A DNA stretch of 64,000 nucleotides from Cordia subcordata (Eukaryota > Streptophyta > Magnoliopsida > Boraginales > Cordiaceae). Positions within the stretch are counted from its first letter, which is position 1; each line of letters begins with the position of its first letter. The stretch is taken from positions 5,789,501 through 5,853,500 of the forward strand of contig JAPTOF010000003.1 in the NCBI GenBank assembly GCA_028554755.1, in the 5' to 3' direction. Below, piece by piece: positions 49,305 to 61,523 of this stretch. The notes beneath the pieces were generated by a model. That model made no database searches and had not been told where the DNA came from. It saw only the letters and a list, made by a program, of their open reading frames with translations. The translations under genes and the position numbers were made by a program.

Positions 49305-49579
49305 AGGGCGTAGATATAGCTGGTTGAGGGCCGTATCCAAATTTTGGCAACTACAGTGTGGGATGTTGAGGGTAGTGCTTTTACTAACTTGCCATGAGAA
49401 ACATTTGTCGGACACTCGGCTTAGGACGGCCTTTCTTTTCTGTGTTACTGCTTCTGCTTCATTCTCATTGTTTCTCTCGTCTCTGCATTACTTTCACTTC
49501 ATGTTTTGTTTCGAGAAGAGAGTCAACAGAGAGAATTTTTGCAAGAAACAGCAACTTACATTCCCGATCAGATGAATGA

Positions 49580-49585
49580 AATAAA
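49580..49585 (+). terminator. Likely poly(A) signal of the MEB-like gene
   Basis: AATAAA about 275 bases after the stop codon at 49304. Confidence 0.5.
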
Positions 49586-49589
49586 TATA

Positions 49590-50880
49590 TGGGAGCTCAT
49601 TTTCCTGCTCCATCGATGAAAGTTATAACATTATCTGAGAGGTCTTATAGTGTTTAATTGATAATACTATTATGATAAAATAATTTAAAGTGAGGTTATT
49701 CAAGTATGTTTCGTCTTGCAATAGAAGATTTTATGTGTATCATTCCAATGGAGTAAGGAGGAAATTTTCAGCTTTACAAATGGAACGTCCCATGTCCACA
49801 AGAAAATTGTAAATTTTAATGAAAGCTCATATTTCTTATGTAGTCTATCGGTCATATTTACAATTCTCTTCTCAAAGTAATGGAAATAGTCTTTTTCTTT
49901 CTTCGTCAAAAGACCAATTACAACGGGTAAGAGTTAATCTCAAGATTTTTCATATTTAAAATATGATTCAACTTATGAAAGAAGGAATCATTGAAATGAT
50001 GATTCTCATATTAATGGAAACATTAATATTGGTATGATACTAATAAATGTAACATTATATTTATTAGAATGATTGTAATACAAATATTAGTCAATCTACA
50101 CGGATGTAATGCTCACTGGTTTGAAAGACCACAATATATTTATTTTCATTAAATGAAAATTTACAAAGATTCTGATTAGCCTCCATTTGAAGTAATTTTC
50201 ATACACTTAACTCTCAAGATCTCTTGTAACTTTCATCAAACTCTTTTTTGAGGATATTTTTCATGATATTTGAACTCAAGACTTCACTCTAATAAAAAAT
50301 AATTTCAATCACTTTAACTATCCTATGATTATATGATGTCCATACTTTCACTTCCATAATTTTGCTTTTACGTCAATCTCCACATTCTCGTATCGTCTCT
50401 TATGCATTTATGACTTGGAAAATAGAGGAAAATGACCCCCCTCCCCTCCTTCTAGACCATGATCAGATCGACGAAAGGATTTGCTGTTAGTATTGACGCT
50501 TATTTCAAAGTCTTCAAGATGATACAAGCTTTTAGTATATATAACCAGCTTTCTATTTGTAGATTATCTATTAAAATGACAATTTAAAAAAAAGGGAGAA
50601 AATAGTCAACTTCTTTAGAATCATATTTTCAGAATTAAGTGATTGACACAAGCTTGTGCCACACAGAAATCATGAATTGAAACCATAATTTTTAAAGTCG
50701 TGTCCTCAACTCACGATTCCACTTTTTTTATTTTGTTTTTTAAATAAAATGCACCAAACCTCTCTTGTGGTCTATTATAAGCGTATAACAACTCTTGTGG
50801 TGTCAAAAGTCCCATAACAAGCCTCTATGGTAAATAAAAGTTTCATGTGCACTCTCTGTACTTCCCTAACAGTATTAAAA
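49590..50880. other. Intergenic DNA, no feature recognised
   Basis: AT-rich, no coding-like ORF, no clear repeat. Confidence 0.5.
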
Positions 50881-50884
50881 TCTA

Positions 50885-51360
50885 TTGAGGTTTATTGAAC
50901 ATATCTCAAAGTGGTTTGTTCATAAATATTTATACATGTGAGAGGATGATACAATTGACATATTTAACCTTTATATGATATGCCCTAATACATATATAAA
51001 GATACACTAATATCCACCTTAAGCTGAGTTGAGGTGAGACGCAAAGGTTGTGCTTTCGTCCTTCAAAATGAGCTAATGAAAGAGCCTTAATGAAGACATC
51101 TGCTAATTAGGAACATTTAGGAACAAACTAGACTTAAATGTACATCTATAGAAATAACTCGTCCTTGATGAAATGAAAAATCTCCACCTACTTGGATCTC
51201 GCATATAAACCAGGATGACAGGCAAAGCAATTGGCGAACCCAAGAGGTTCTGGCCAAGGAATAGGCAAGGGACCAATATTTGGCCTCGACAAGAGACGAG
51301 TTGAAGTTTCTAGACAGAGAAAATAAGAAAGAAGAAAGAAACAACAGACTAGAAGTCAAC
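50885..51360 (-). pseudogene. Remnant of a Ty1-copia pol 3' end (RNase H)
   Basis: Minus-strand frame near 51315-51240 reads VEAKYWSLAYSLARTSWVRQ, matching the RNase H segment of copia polyproteins (usual EAEYRALA, then WLRQLL). Further downstream on the same strand, near 51100-51040, comes ADVFIKALSLAHFEGRK, the usual copia end (ADIFTKAL, then HF). A purine-rich stretch (GCTTAAGGTGGA) and LTR-like DNA follow at 51020-50885. Stops and frame changes show it is dead. Similar LTR-like wording is found at 63027-63130. Confidence 0.75.
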
Positions 51361-52185
51361 CGTAATAGAAAGAAGAGATAAAAAGAGAGGATACTGTGGT
51401 AGGAGACAAGTATGGGGACAAAGGAAGAGAAGACAAACTAGAGAGGGGGTAATTTTTCAGCATAACATCAGCACCACGGGAAAATCTGGTTGTGACCACC
51501 AGGGAGATGGACGGAGCCGCATAATGAAAACATCAACAGACTAGCACCAGCCATCATATAAATATATAAAAACATAGAGAGAGAATTTAGAGAAGGGAAG
51601 GAGCAGGGTTCAAGGCAACACTTGAGGGAAGGATGCGACAATGCATGAGGACTATGCTGCCGAAAAAACTATGGAGGCCAAGGAGAACTCCTTGTAGAAA
51701 GTGAGCGAATACAAAGACTACGCAACAAACCACAAAGGAGAAGAAAAAGAAATTGGGGAAGAAAATTTTGAGGGCTAAGGAAAAAATTTTTTTTTTCCCA
51801 ACCAAACCATACTTTTAACATAAAATATCAAATAAGAAAAACATATTATGGTAAGCTTATACCAAACACGAGTCTCCTCCAACAAGTTAGGTTGAAACAC
51901 TACCGGAAAAAAAAAAAAAAACAAGTACAAGGTCTAAAAAGATAATGATAAGGAGGGCTAGAGTTTACATCTCAATAACACGGGATAGAAATGTGAATCA
52001 CCACACGATCATCAACCGTGCGGTTCGAGATGCAGCTTGCTGTTTGAAGAATTGACGGAGTGTTTCGAGCACATCCTCAGGAAACGTAAAAGAATCGTAA
52101 CAAATTGTAGAAATCGTTTCAAGATGGTCAAGAAGCCTCACTATTGATGTCGAGGACTACAGCATTTACAATATTGATCTGAATG
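51361..52185. other. Probable retroelement-derived DNA, unresolved
   Basis: Higher GC than neighbouring DNA with scattered short ORFs on both strands, none with a domain I recognise. It may be further pol/gag or LTR of the element whose RNase H remnant lies beside it. Confidence 0.35.
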
Positions 52186-52191
52186 TATACT

Positions 52192-52260
52192 CTTAAACCT
52201 GCATAGGCAATTCAAGTATAGATTTCTTAAACCTGCATAGGCAATTCAAGTATAGATTAG
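52192..52260. repeat. Tandem duplication of a 34-base unit
   Basis: TTAAACCTGCATAGGCAATT plus CAAGTATAGATT appears twice in direct succession. Confidence 0.85.
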
Positions 52261-52602
52261 GGAGAAGAACATAAATGTCCCTCCATCTTGAAGACAAAAC
52301 GCTGCTAGTCCTAATTGCGCCTTTCTTATTCAATTTTGACTGGATGGAATATCATCCCAAGTCCTCTTCTTCGTAGTTATCATCAAGCTTTATCGATTCA
52401 GAAGAAGAACTTTCTGTGGTTTTTACGTTCCAAGGTGAAGTTCTTCTCTTCTTCAGTATTCCAAATCCAAGTTCTGCAAGGGCTTGTAAGGCCAAAAACG
52501 GCTGACACAAGGAACCTTCCAAACCGCCATCATAAGTTATCAACATGGTGAAGTTGGGTTCTGTAACGGTGGTGCTGCGTGAATTGGTGGTGCTCTATTT
52601 AG

Positions 52603-52649
<47 letters not shown>

Positions 52650-52668
52650 TATTATTATTATTATTATT
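52603..52668. repeat. (AAT)n/(ATT)n palindromic microsatellite
   Basis: About 15 AAT units run straight into about 7 ATT units, making one perfect inverted repeat able to extrude as a hairpin. Confidence 0.95.
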
Positions 52669-52989
52669 GCACTTGACTTGTGTTGTTCGGCCAGGAGGAT
52701 AGTTGCTTGTCGGCTAAGAAAGGAAATTTTGGAAAAAAAAAAAAAAACTAGGGCTGAGGCAGGAAAAGGAAAAAGAGGAAATTTTTTTTTTGTGGTTGGA
52801 TTTTTTTACGCTTATATTACTAGTGTTTTCATACTCTGTACTTTGCATGTGTTTATTTAGATTCTGTGTATTTTTTAGTTTTTAAAATATTTATAGATGT
52901 GTCTTTTTTAATTATTTTTTGGTTTTTGTATTTTTTTTAAATATCTATAAAAATTAATTCTAGTACTTTTTTATTCTTTATTTATTTTT

Positions 52990-53922
52990 AATTAGGATAT
53001 AATGTATAAATTAATTAAATTAATGAGTTTTTTTGGACTTTATTATTTTAAACTTATTAAAAAGAAATATATACGTGGTGTATAAATATAATTAAATATC
53101 TTGTAACTCCATTGCAATGATAAGGTTAGGAAGTGATGCATAAATGTAATTAAATACTATAATATATAGATTTATAATAATGTAATAATATTAAAAATAG
53201 AATTTTTGACGACTTGGCAAATAGATGGGTGCTGGTGTGATATCCTTCTTTGAGCTCCTTTAAGTTTAACTTTTTTTATAGATGTAATTTTTTATTGGTT
53301 TTAGATTTTTTGCGTATTTTTTATTATTTCTAAATATCTACAAAAATTAATTCTAGTGCTTTTTTATTCTTTTTTTTATTTTTTAATTAGGATATGATGC
53401 ATAAATTAATTAAATTAATGAGTTTTTTTTGGACTTATTACTTTAAACTCATTAAAAAGAAATATATAGGTGGTGCATAAATATAATTAAATATCTTGTA
53501 ACTCCATTGCAATAATGAGATTAGGAAGTGATGCATAAATGCAAAAATTAATTAAATTAATGAGTTTTTTTGGACTTATTACTTTAAACTCATTAAAAAG
53601 AAATATATAGGTGATACATAAATATAATTAAATATCTTGTAACTCCATTGCAATAATGAGATTAGGAAGTGATGCATAAATATAATTAAACACTATAATA
53701 TATAGATTTATAATAATGTAATAATATTAAAAATAGAATTTATAATGACTTGGTAAATAGACGGGTGCTGATGTGGTATTTTTCTTTGAGCTCCTCTGGG
53801 TTTAACTTTTCTTATTTTTATTTTTTTTTAAATTAGGATATGATGCATAAATTAATTAAATTAATGAGTTTTTTTTGGACTTTGTTACTTCAAACTCATT
53901 AAAAAGAAATATATAAGTGGTG
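52990..53922. repeat. AT-rich direct repeat array interrupted by the Sirevirus element
   Basis: A unit of about 400-450 bases starting AGGATATGATGCATAAATTA occurs near 52995, 53390 and 53836, with an extra partial unit near 53545. Markers are TTGTAACTCCATTGCAAT and GACTTGG(C/T)AAATAGA. The array continues beyond the retrotransposon at 62824-63000, so the element landed inside it. Confidence 0.8.
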
Positions 53923-53923
53923 T

Positions 53924-54548
53924 TGTTGGCTAAACATTTGTTATTTGTTTTGATAATGAAAATTTATATGCATTATTTGTCTAAATGCATTTTGAGATAA
54001 TGCTTTGAGAAATGGAAAAAGATGCTTTGAAAGATGGAAAAAGAAGAGCTAAACGCATTATTTGAAGAACAAGAAAATGAGAAGGCATAAGGAGGAGAAG
54101 AGATGTCATAAGGGGTACCGGGCGTTCTTTTCTTGCTTTTTTGTGAAATGCCTTAATATTGCATATGTTTGGCTCAAACTTTCTTCTTCATTGATCAAAT
54201 AATTTTTGAACTCTTGCACGTTAAATTTCATATAAGCACAAATGAGTTTGAATGCACATATTGAATGAAATTGTGTTTTTGGGGTATTTCAAGTCATAAA
54301 ATATATTTACAAAATATTCCAAAATGATTTGGAGTTATGAAAATTGCATTTAAAAGAATTTCTGCAAAAGTTTGGCTTTAATTCAGGTTCTAGAGTGGCC
54401 GGACCCCCTAGCCGGTCGATCAGCTGACCCGGGTAGGTCGCCCGGCCAAAACAGAAAGTGAATGTAAAAGCCGGACCCCCTAGCTAGTTGACCGGCTAAG
54501 GCGTCTGGCCTAGTCAGAGAGAAACAAGTGCAAGCCAGATGACCCAGC
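53924..54548 (+). repeat. 5' LTR, 3'-truncated
   Basis: Matches the first part (about 620 bases) of the 3' LTR from TGTTGGCTAAACATTTG on. In the first 265 bases I count about ten differences, mostly transitions. Similarity ends at GACCCAGC (about 54548), where gag-like sequence begins. Confidence 0.88.
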
Positions 54549-56100
54549 TATGAATTAGAATGATGAAGATATTAAATTATTTGAGTTAAATCAAAAGGCA
54601 TTACATTATTTATTCAATGCTATGAATGCAACTGAATTTGCTAGAGTAATGGGATGTACTTTGGCTAAAGAACTTTGGGACCAATTAGAAGTAACTTATG
54701 AAGGAACTAGCCAAGTAAAAGAATCTAGAATTGCTATACTTGTATATAGATACGAATTATTTAAAATGCTTCCAAATGAAAATGTCAAGCAAATGTTTTC
54801 TAGATTTGTTGAAATTACTAATGGTTTGAAAGCACTTGGAAAGGATTATTCTAATGTAGAGAAAGTAAAGAAAGTGTTAAGGAGCTTGCCATCATCATGG
54901 CAACCAAAAGTCACGGCCATAAAGGAAGCCAAGGATTTGAATACCATAGAGCTTAATGAGCTCATTGGATCACTCATGACTCATGAGCTTGAAATAAAAG
55001 ACCACGAAGAAGAAGAGAATAAAGCAAAGAAGTCCATTGCCCTTGTTGCATGAAAATACCCATCAAGTGAAGATGAAGAAGATGATGAGGACCTGAAAGA
55101 TGAAGAGATTGTACTTCTTGCCCGTAATTTCAAAAGATTCATGAAATTTAGAAAGATAAGGAAAAAGGCATCTTCAAGCAATACAAAATGGAAAAAGAAA
55201 GGAAAAGAAGGCAAATATTTCAAGAGGACAAAGATGCAAAAGGAGACAAATTGAAGTGCTTTAATTGCAACAAGTTGAGACACATAATAGCAAATTGTCC
55301 AAAACTTTCAAAGAAGAAAGAAAGGAAGGCGCTAAAAGCCACATGGGACTTCTCCGAAAGTGACGAAGATGAGGAAGAGTAAAATGAAGTAGCCAACTTC
55401 TGCCTCATGGCCAATGAGGATGAGGTCCTATCTTCACCTTTTCCATCTATATATTATTCATCTAGTGAAGAAAAGGAAGAGAAATATAGCTTTGATGAAT
55501 TAAAATATGCCTTTTTGCTAAATTACATGATGATTTATCTTTAGCTTTGACAAAAAACAAGCAAATGCATAGGAGATTGAAACTTGTTCTTGACGAAAAA
55601 GAAATTTTGAAAAAGGAAAATGTCTCTCTTTTGAAAAAGATAGAAATCTCCGAAAAAGAAAATGATTCATATGCCGAAGATTTTGTGAAGATTGAAAAAG
55701 AAGTTAAAGACTTGAAAAAGAAGAATATGGATTTGAATGAAATTATTCAAAAATTTACAAATGGCAAAAAAATTTTGAAAAACTCCTTGGTAGTCAAAAA
55801 ATATATTTTGATAAGAGTGGTATTGGATACAAACCTAGTATTAATAAAAAATATTTCAAAACTTACTTTGTCAAGGCTTCTGCATCTACATCCTCCTCTT
55901 TACCAAAATCAAATATCATGTGTACCTATTGTGAAAAGAAAGGACATGTATCCACTCATTGTTACCACAAGAAACTTCGTGATAGAGGATCACATGTTCC
56001 GTATTGGCAAAGACCAAAATGGGTGGTTAAAAACAAAAATTGAAACTAACGCCAAGGACCCAAGGTGTTGGGGACCCCAAAATAAAGAATTGCATTTGAA
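54549..56100 (+). pseudogene. Sirevirus gag, broken
   Basis: The capsid-type part (54560-55053) includes ATEFARVMGCTLAKELWDQL and YELFKMLPNENVKQMFSRF, family-typical gag (UBN2-type) wording. Two CCHC zinc knuckles follow: CFNCNKLRHIIANC (near 55256) and CTYCEKKGHVSTHC (near 55920), with a coiled-coil-rich Lys/Glu segment between. A TGA at 55051-55053 and further frame changes interrupt it, and the N-terminus is missing. Not expressible as one protein. Confidence 0.85.
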
Positions 56101-56129
56101 TTTCATGTGTGTAGGTATCCAATGAAAGC

Positions 56130-57518
56130 AAAATAAAATGGATCATGGATAGTGGTTGTTCCAAGCATATGACGGGGAACTCTTCACTCTTCTATAAATT
56201 AAAAAGGACAAAAGGAGGAGATGTTACCTTTAGGGACAATGGCAAAGGAAAAATTATCGGAAAAGGAAGCATCGGTAACGAAAACTCTCTTGCTATACAT
56301 AATGTCTTACTTGTAGAAGATTTAAAATTTAATTTACTTAGCATTAGCCAATTGTGTGACAAAGGTTACAAAGTAGTTTTTCAATTTTCTAGATGCATCG
56401 TCTATGAGTGTGGAAATGATAATATATTATTTGTACCTAAGAGAAATGAAAATGTTTACACCGTTGAAATTGACCAACTTATATGTCAACATGTTAAATG
56501 TTTATCCGTTGTGCATGATAGTGCATGGTTGTGGCATAGAAAATTAGGACATGCTAGCATGAGCTTATTGAATGATTTGTCTAAGCATGATCTAGTTAGA
56601 GACTTACCAAAGCTAAAATTTGAAAAAGACAAAATTTGTGATACTTGCCAACTAGGTAAACAACATAAGACATCCCTCAAATCCTTAAATAAAGTATCAA
56701 CAAATAAAGCATTACAACTATTACATATGGATTTGTTTGGACCTATTGATGTGGCAAGCTAAGGAGGATCTAGATATACATTTGTTGTAGTAGATGATTA
56801 CACTAGATTTACATGGGTCATGTTTCTTGCACATAAAAATGATATCTTTAATGAATTTGCAAGATTGTGTAGAAAAGTGCAAAATGAGAAAGGCTATTTT
56901 ATAACTTGCATCCGTAGTGATAATGGTTCCGAATATGTGAACACTCCTTTCATGAACTTTTGTGATGAACATGGCACTGAGCACAACTTTTTGGCCCCTC
57001 GTACTCCTTAACAAAATGGGGTAGTAGAGAGGAAGAATCGTACACTACAGGAAATGGCAAGAACTATGCTAAAAGAATACAACTTGCTAACATATTTTTG
57101 GAGTGAAGCAATAAATACCGCATGCTATGTACAAAATAAAATATTGATTAGACCTATCTTAAATAAAACTCCATATGAATTATGGCATGGTAAAACACCA
57201 AAAATATCATACTTCAAAGTATTTGGCTGTAAATGTTTTATTCTAAATACTAAGGACCACTTAAGGAAATTTGATGCTAAATCAGATGAAGGAATATTTT
57301 TAGGTTATTCCACAAAGAGCAAGGCATATAGGGTAGATAATAAAAGAACTCTTGTTGTGGAAGAATCAATATATTTTACGTTTGCTGAGACTAATCCAGT
57401 TGAGCCGAGAAAGGAAATTGATGATATAGGTTATCTTTTAGAAAAGGCAACACTTAAGGATCAAAATCCAAAAGACAAAGAAAAATCAACAAAACAAGAA
57501 GATGAAAAGCAAGAATAA
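56130..57518 (+). pseudogene. Sirevirus protease and integrase, broken
   Basis: The protease motif MDSGCSKHMTG is at 56145. A GAG-pre-integrase HHCC zinc site (HRKLGHASMSLL, then CDTCQLGKQHK) comes next, followed by the integrase core with three acidic residues visible (LHMDLFG, RSDNGSE, VVERKNRT). Stops at 56760-56762 and 57009-57011 cut through the core; both lie where the family has a coding codon. The tail after 57400 is acidic and poorly conserved, ending at 57516-57518. Confidence 0.85.
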
Positions 57519-57699
57519 GAACATCAAGAAAGAAGGTCTCAAATAAATGAGGAAAAAGGACAAAGTTCAAGCAAAGGAAACGTTGAAACAAAAGAACCTT
57601 ATGAAGACCTACCAAAGAGTTGGAAGGTCGTAAGAAATTATCCTCAAGATCTTATCCTCGGTGATCCAAATGAAGGTGTAAGAACTAGGCGTAATATTA

Positions 57700-59244
57700 A
57701 TACCTTTTGTGAGCATCATGCATTTATTTCTCATATTGAACCCAAGAATGTGAAAGAAGCTTTACTTGATGAAAATTGGATAATTTCCATGCAAGAAGAA
57801 CTTAATCAATTTGATAGAAATAAAATATGGAAGCTAGTTGAAAGGCTTAAAGATAGACCGATAATAGGAACAAAATGAGTATTTAGAAACAAACTAGATG
57901 AAGCTGGAATAGTAACTAGGAACAAGGCTAGACTAGTAGCACAAGGGTACAATCAAGAAGAAGGAATTGATTATGATGAAACTTATGCTTCCGTAGCAAG
58001 ACTAGAATCTATTCGTATGTTACTTGCATTTGCTTATCACATGGATTTCAAACTTTATCAAATAGATGTGAAAAGTACTTTTTTAAATGGATTCATTGAA
58101 GAAGAAGTTTATGTTGAACAACTCCCCGATTTTGAAGATTCATGTTTTCCTAATCATGTTTTTTAAACTAAAAAAGGCATTATATGGTTTAAAACAAGCT
58201 TCTAGAGCTTGGTATGAAAAACTTAGTGGATTTCTTGTGAAAAATAACTTTGAAAGAGGAAAACTTGATTCAACCTTGTTTATTAAAAGAGAAGGGAATG
58301 ACATTCTACTTGTCCAAATCTATGTGCATGATATAATTTTTAGTCCTACTAATATATCTTTATGTGAGAGTTTTTCAAAGTGTATGCACAAGAAGTTCGA
58401 GATGAGCATGATGGGAGAGCTAACTTTCTTTCTTGGACTACAAATCAAACAAGCTAAGGAGGGGATCTTCATAAATCAAGCCAAATACACCAAAGAAATT
58501 ATCAAAAAATTTGGACTTGAAGATGCAAAGGAGATTGGAACTCCCATAAGCCCCTCAACAAAGTTGGATAAGGATGAAAAAGGTAAATATGTAGATGCAA
58601 AGAAATATAGAGGTATGATTGGTAGCCTATTATATTTAACTGCCTCTAGACCTGATATTATGTTTGTAGTATGCTTATATGCTAGATTTCAATCTAACCC
58701 TAAGGAAACTCACTTAATTGCTGTATAAAGAATCATTAGATACCTAAAGAGAACAATTAATCTAAGACTTTGGTATACAAAAGGAACATCATTTGACTTG
58801 TGTGGATTCTCTGATGCTGACTATGCTGGTTGCAAAGTAGACTGTAAGAGCACTAGTGGAACATGCCAATTCCTAGGACATTTCTTAATATCTTGGTCCT
58901 GTAAAAACAGTGTTGCTATTTCTACTACCGAAGCAGAATACATAGCAGCTGGTAGTTGTGTAGCTCAAATTCTATGGATGAAACAAAATTTACTTGATTA
59001 CGGATTACAATATGATCATGTTCCAATATATTGTGATAATACTAGTGCAATTAATCTCACAAAAAATCCAATTCAACATTCAAGACTAAGCATATTGAGA
59101 TTATGCACCATTTCATTAGAGATCATGTACAAAAAGGTGATATCATACTTGAATTTGTTGACACCTTACATCAAGTTGCTGATATTTTTACTAAACCATT
59201 GCATGAGGATCAATTTTGCAAGATTAGAAGAGAAATTGGAATGA
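57700..59244 (+). pseudogene. Sirevirus reverse transcriptase and RNase H, broken
   Basis: The RT begins near 57770 (NWIISMQEELNQF), with a TGA at 57876-57878 inside the conserved region and a frame change near 58130-58165. The catalytic YVDD box reads YVHD (58321-58332), losing one of the two metal-binding aspartates. A stop at 58726-58728 separates the RNase H part, which shows FSDADYAGCKVD, STTEAEYIAA and IYCDNTSAI. The end decays by frameshift near 59080. Confidence 0.87.
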
Positions 59245-59319
59245 TAAAATGTGGTTAAAATTAATAAATATGTGTTTTAATGGCTTGGGCATGCAAAAAA
59301 TACGCATTTGTGCACTTTA

Positions 59320-59460
59320 TGACCTGGCCGGTCGACCGGACTGAAGTTGGAAGGCGTCCGGCTAAAAGGTATTTTCTATTGTGTTCTCTGATCTGGCCAG
59401 TCGACCTAGCCGGTCGACCCTCCGCGACTAGCTGGTCGACCGGCTGAACGCAGACAGGGT
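59320..59460 (+). repeat. Clustered CCGGTCGACCGG-type motifs between pol and the extra ORF
   Basis: GGCCGGTCGACCGG, TAGCCGGTCGACC and GCTGGTCGACCGGCTGA lie within 140 bases. The same motifs occur in both LTRs (about 54410-54530 and 61990-62150). They are palindromic and much more GC-rich than their surroundings. Confidence 0.8.
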
Positions 59461-59657
59461 TAAAATTAGGGATTTTAACCCCAAATTTACTTCAATTCTC
59501 CTAATCTTTTTTACCCTAGGCAAAAAACTCTTTCAAACCCATTCCAAAATTTTCAACTTTCAATCAAGTTTTTCAAAATTTCCTCCCATATCTTGATTAC
59601 CCACTTCAAAAAAAACAAATTTTCCCCGGTTCAATTTTCAAAAAACAACGCAAGATC

Positions 59658-61050
59658 ATGGTGAACTTGAGGACAAGGGGTCAAGAACGTGGAAGGAAAG
59701 GGAAGAGAGCAAGAACACAATCTCCTCCACCACCACCGCCTCCGGTATCAAAGATTCAAGGCAAGCAATCGATTTTGTACGGTAAATATATCATTGACTC
59801 ATATTTTGCTGCCGGCATCGATGTCTTGCCATTATTTGATGATTGGTTTATGTTTCTGCATCTACATTGTGATGTGCAAGATAAATTGGTAATTGAATTC
59901 TATGAAAATCTTGAGATATATAGTAGAAGTCTAAAACTTGAGTTATCTTCTACTGTATGTGGGGTGAATTTTGTACTTAAGGAGGAAACTTTGCATGAAA
60001 ATTTTCATATACCTGTTGATGGAGAAGGACATTACAATAGTCAAGTTTGGTCGGAAGGAATCAAGAAAACTGGTATTCTGAGGGAAGTTATAGAATACAC
60101 GTGGAAAGATATAGGACCTAAGAATCCAAATTTGATTCTTCCATTATTGAAGGATGTTAATTACAATATGAGAATTGCCTTCAAAATCATGAGTGAAGTA
60201 ATTCTCCCTAGGAATATCAATGATGAAAAAATCCCAGTTATGGATGCCTTATATCTACTATAGCCTTAGGCAGAAAAAGAAGATAGCTTTACCTTTCCTA
60301 ATTCTTCAACATACGCTGCATATTAGTGGAAATAGAGGAGAAAAAACTACTACACCTGGATATGGTATGGCATTGATGCATATCTTTTCACACTTTAGAA
60401 TCTCTTCAAATGCTCTATACAGAGAGTTTGCTTGGAACTTTAATATATTATATATGAATTTCATGGGCATTTACTGGTATAATGGGGAGGCTATCAACAG
60501 AGAAACCTTCAAAAACTTGCCTCAAAACATTCAGGCGGCAATAAAGAATAGAACCAAGAAGGGCACTACTTTCACTGATCCTGTATATGGTCCTGACGCT
60601 AAAAAACTTGATGATATACTTAAGGGGATTGACATCACATTAGATGAAGATGTAGGGCCTGAACTTAAGGGAGAAGCTGACATAGGTATTCCAGGAACAA
60701 TACCCATGGTTGTTAGTATCTCTGAAGAAGAGGAAGATACTGAGAAAGCTACTCTAAGGTGAGTAATGAGAGAATCGAGAGCACAGGGGCACATTGATGG
60801 GCAACGCCGCGCTGAGATTCGACGAGGCGCAGGGTCTAGCTCAATGGGTCAACAAGAAGACCCATCTATGTTGGCTCAGATTCTTTCACAGCTGCAAGCA
60901 TTAAACACAGGAATGGGCGAAATGAGAACTATAATGACAAACCAATGGAATGAGCTTACTCTCTGGCGAGAGCACATTGATTTTGAAGTGGCCGGCATGC
61001 ATTCCAACATGCAGAAGTACTTCAAAGATCACCATGATCCAGCACCCTGA
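59658..61050 (+). pseudogene. Extra ORF after pol (Sirevirus envelope-like position), broken
   Basis: It starts at ATG 59658 with a basic, proline-rich N-terminus (RTQSPPPPPPPVSK), followed by a globular region (DKLVIEFYENLEI, FHIPVDGEGHYNSQVW) that resembles the putative plant transposon protein domain seen in many retrotransposon-linked ORFs. A frame change near 60240-60262 and a TGA at 60760-60762 break it; the last part (60766-61050) looks like a short coiled coil (ILSQLQALNTGMGEMRTIM). No signal peptide or fusion-type segment is visible, so position, not function, is the only link to envelope genes. Confidence 0.65.
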
Positions 61051-61414
61051 CTTTTATAAAAACTCGTTTTTAGTCTTAGAAAACATTTTTAATTCACTCT
61101 TAGTTACTTCTCTTGACTTTCTTAATCGTTTTTAATCGTATTGTTTTGTTCACTTTTCTTTTGATGATTTTTTTCTTTGTGATGATGTCACCTTTCTTGC
61201 CTATTCATGTGATTTTTTTTTCTATTTTCATTCTCTTTCTGTACATTGTTTTGATGATGTCAAAAGGGGGAGAAAGAAACAAGCAAAAAGGGAGCAAAGA
61301 AGAAAAGGAGAAGGACAAATTATTTGGCAAAATTATTGACTTGCAAGAGAAGGAGAAATTTGATTTGCATGAATTGATTTAGAGAATACCATCAATATGC
61401 ATATGGTAAATCTG

Positions 61415-61523
61415 ACAGGGGGAGTATTTTCCCAAATATATTTTATTTGAAGGAATGCATATATTTAGGGGGAGTACTTTTGCTCATACTTTAAAAATTT
61501 GTCATTATCAAAAAAGGGGAGAT
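61415..61523 (+). promoter_or_regulatory. Multiple polypurine tracts before the 3' LTR
   Basis: CAGGGGGAGTA near 61418, TTAGGGGGAGTAC near 61467 and AAAAAAGGGGAGA at 61510-61522. The last abuts the 3' LTR and is the likely plus-strand primer. Repeated tracts are a known trait of Sireviruses. Confidence 0.8.

Noticed and set aside
52352..52546. Minus-strand 64-residue ORF with a Ser/Glu-rich end and balanced composition
   Set aside because: It looks mildly protein-like, but no family is recognised, splice partners are not evident and the region is repeat-rich.
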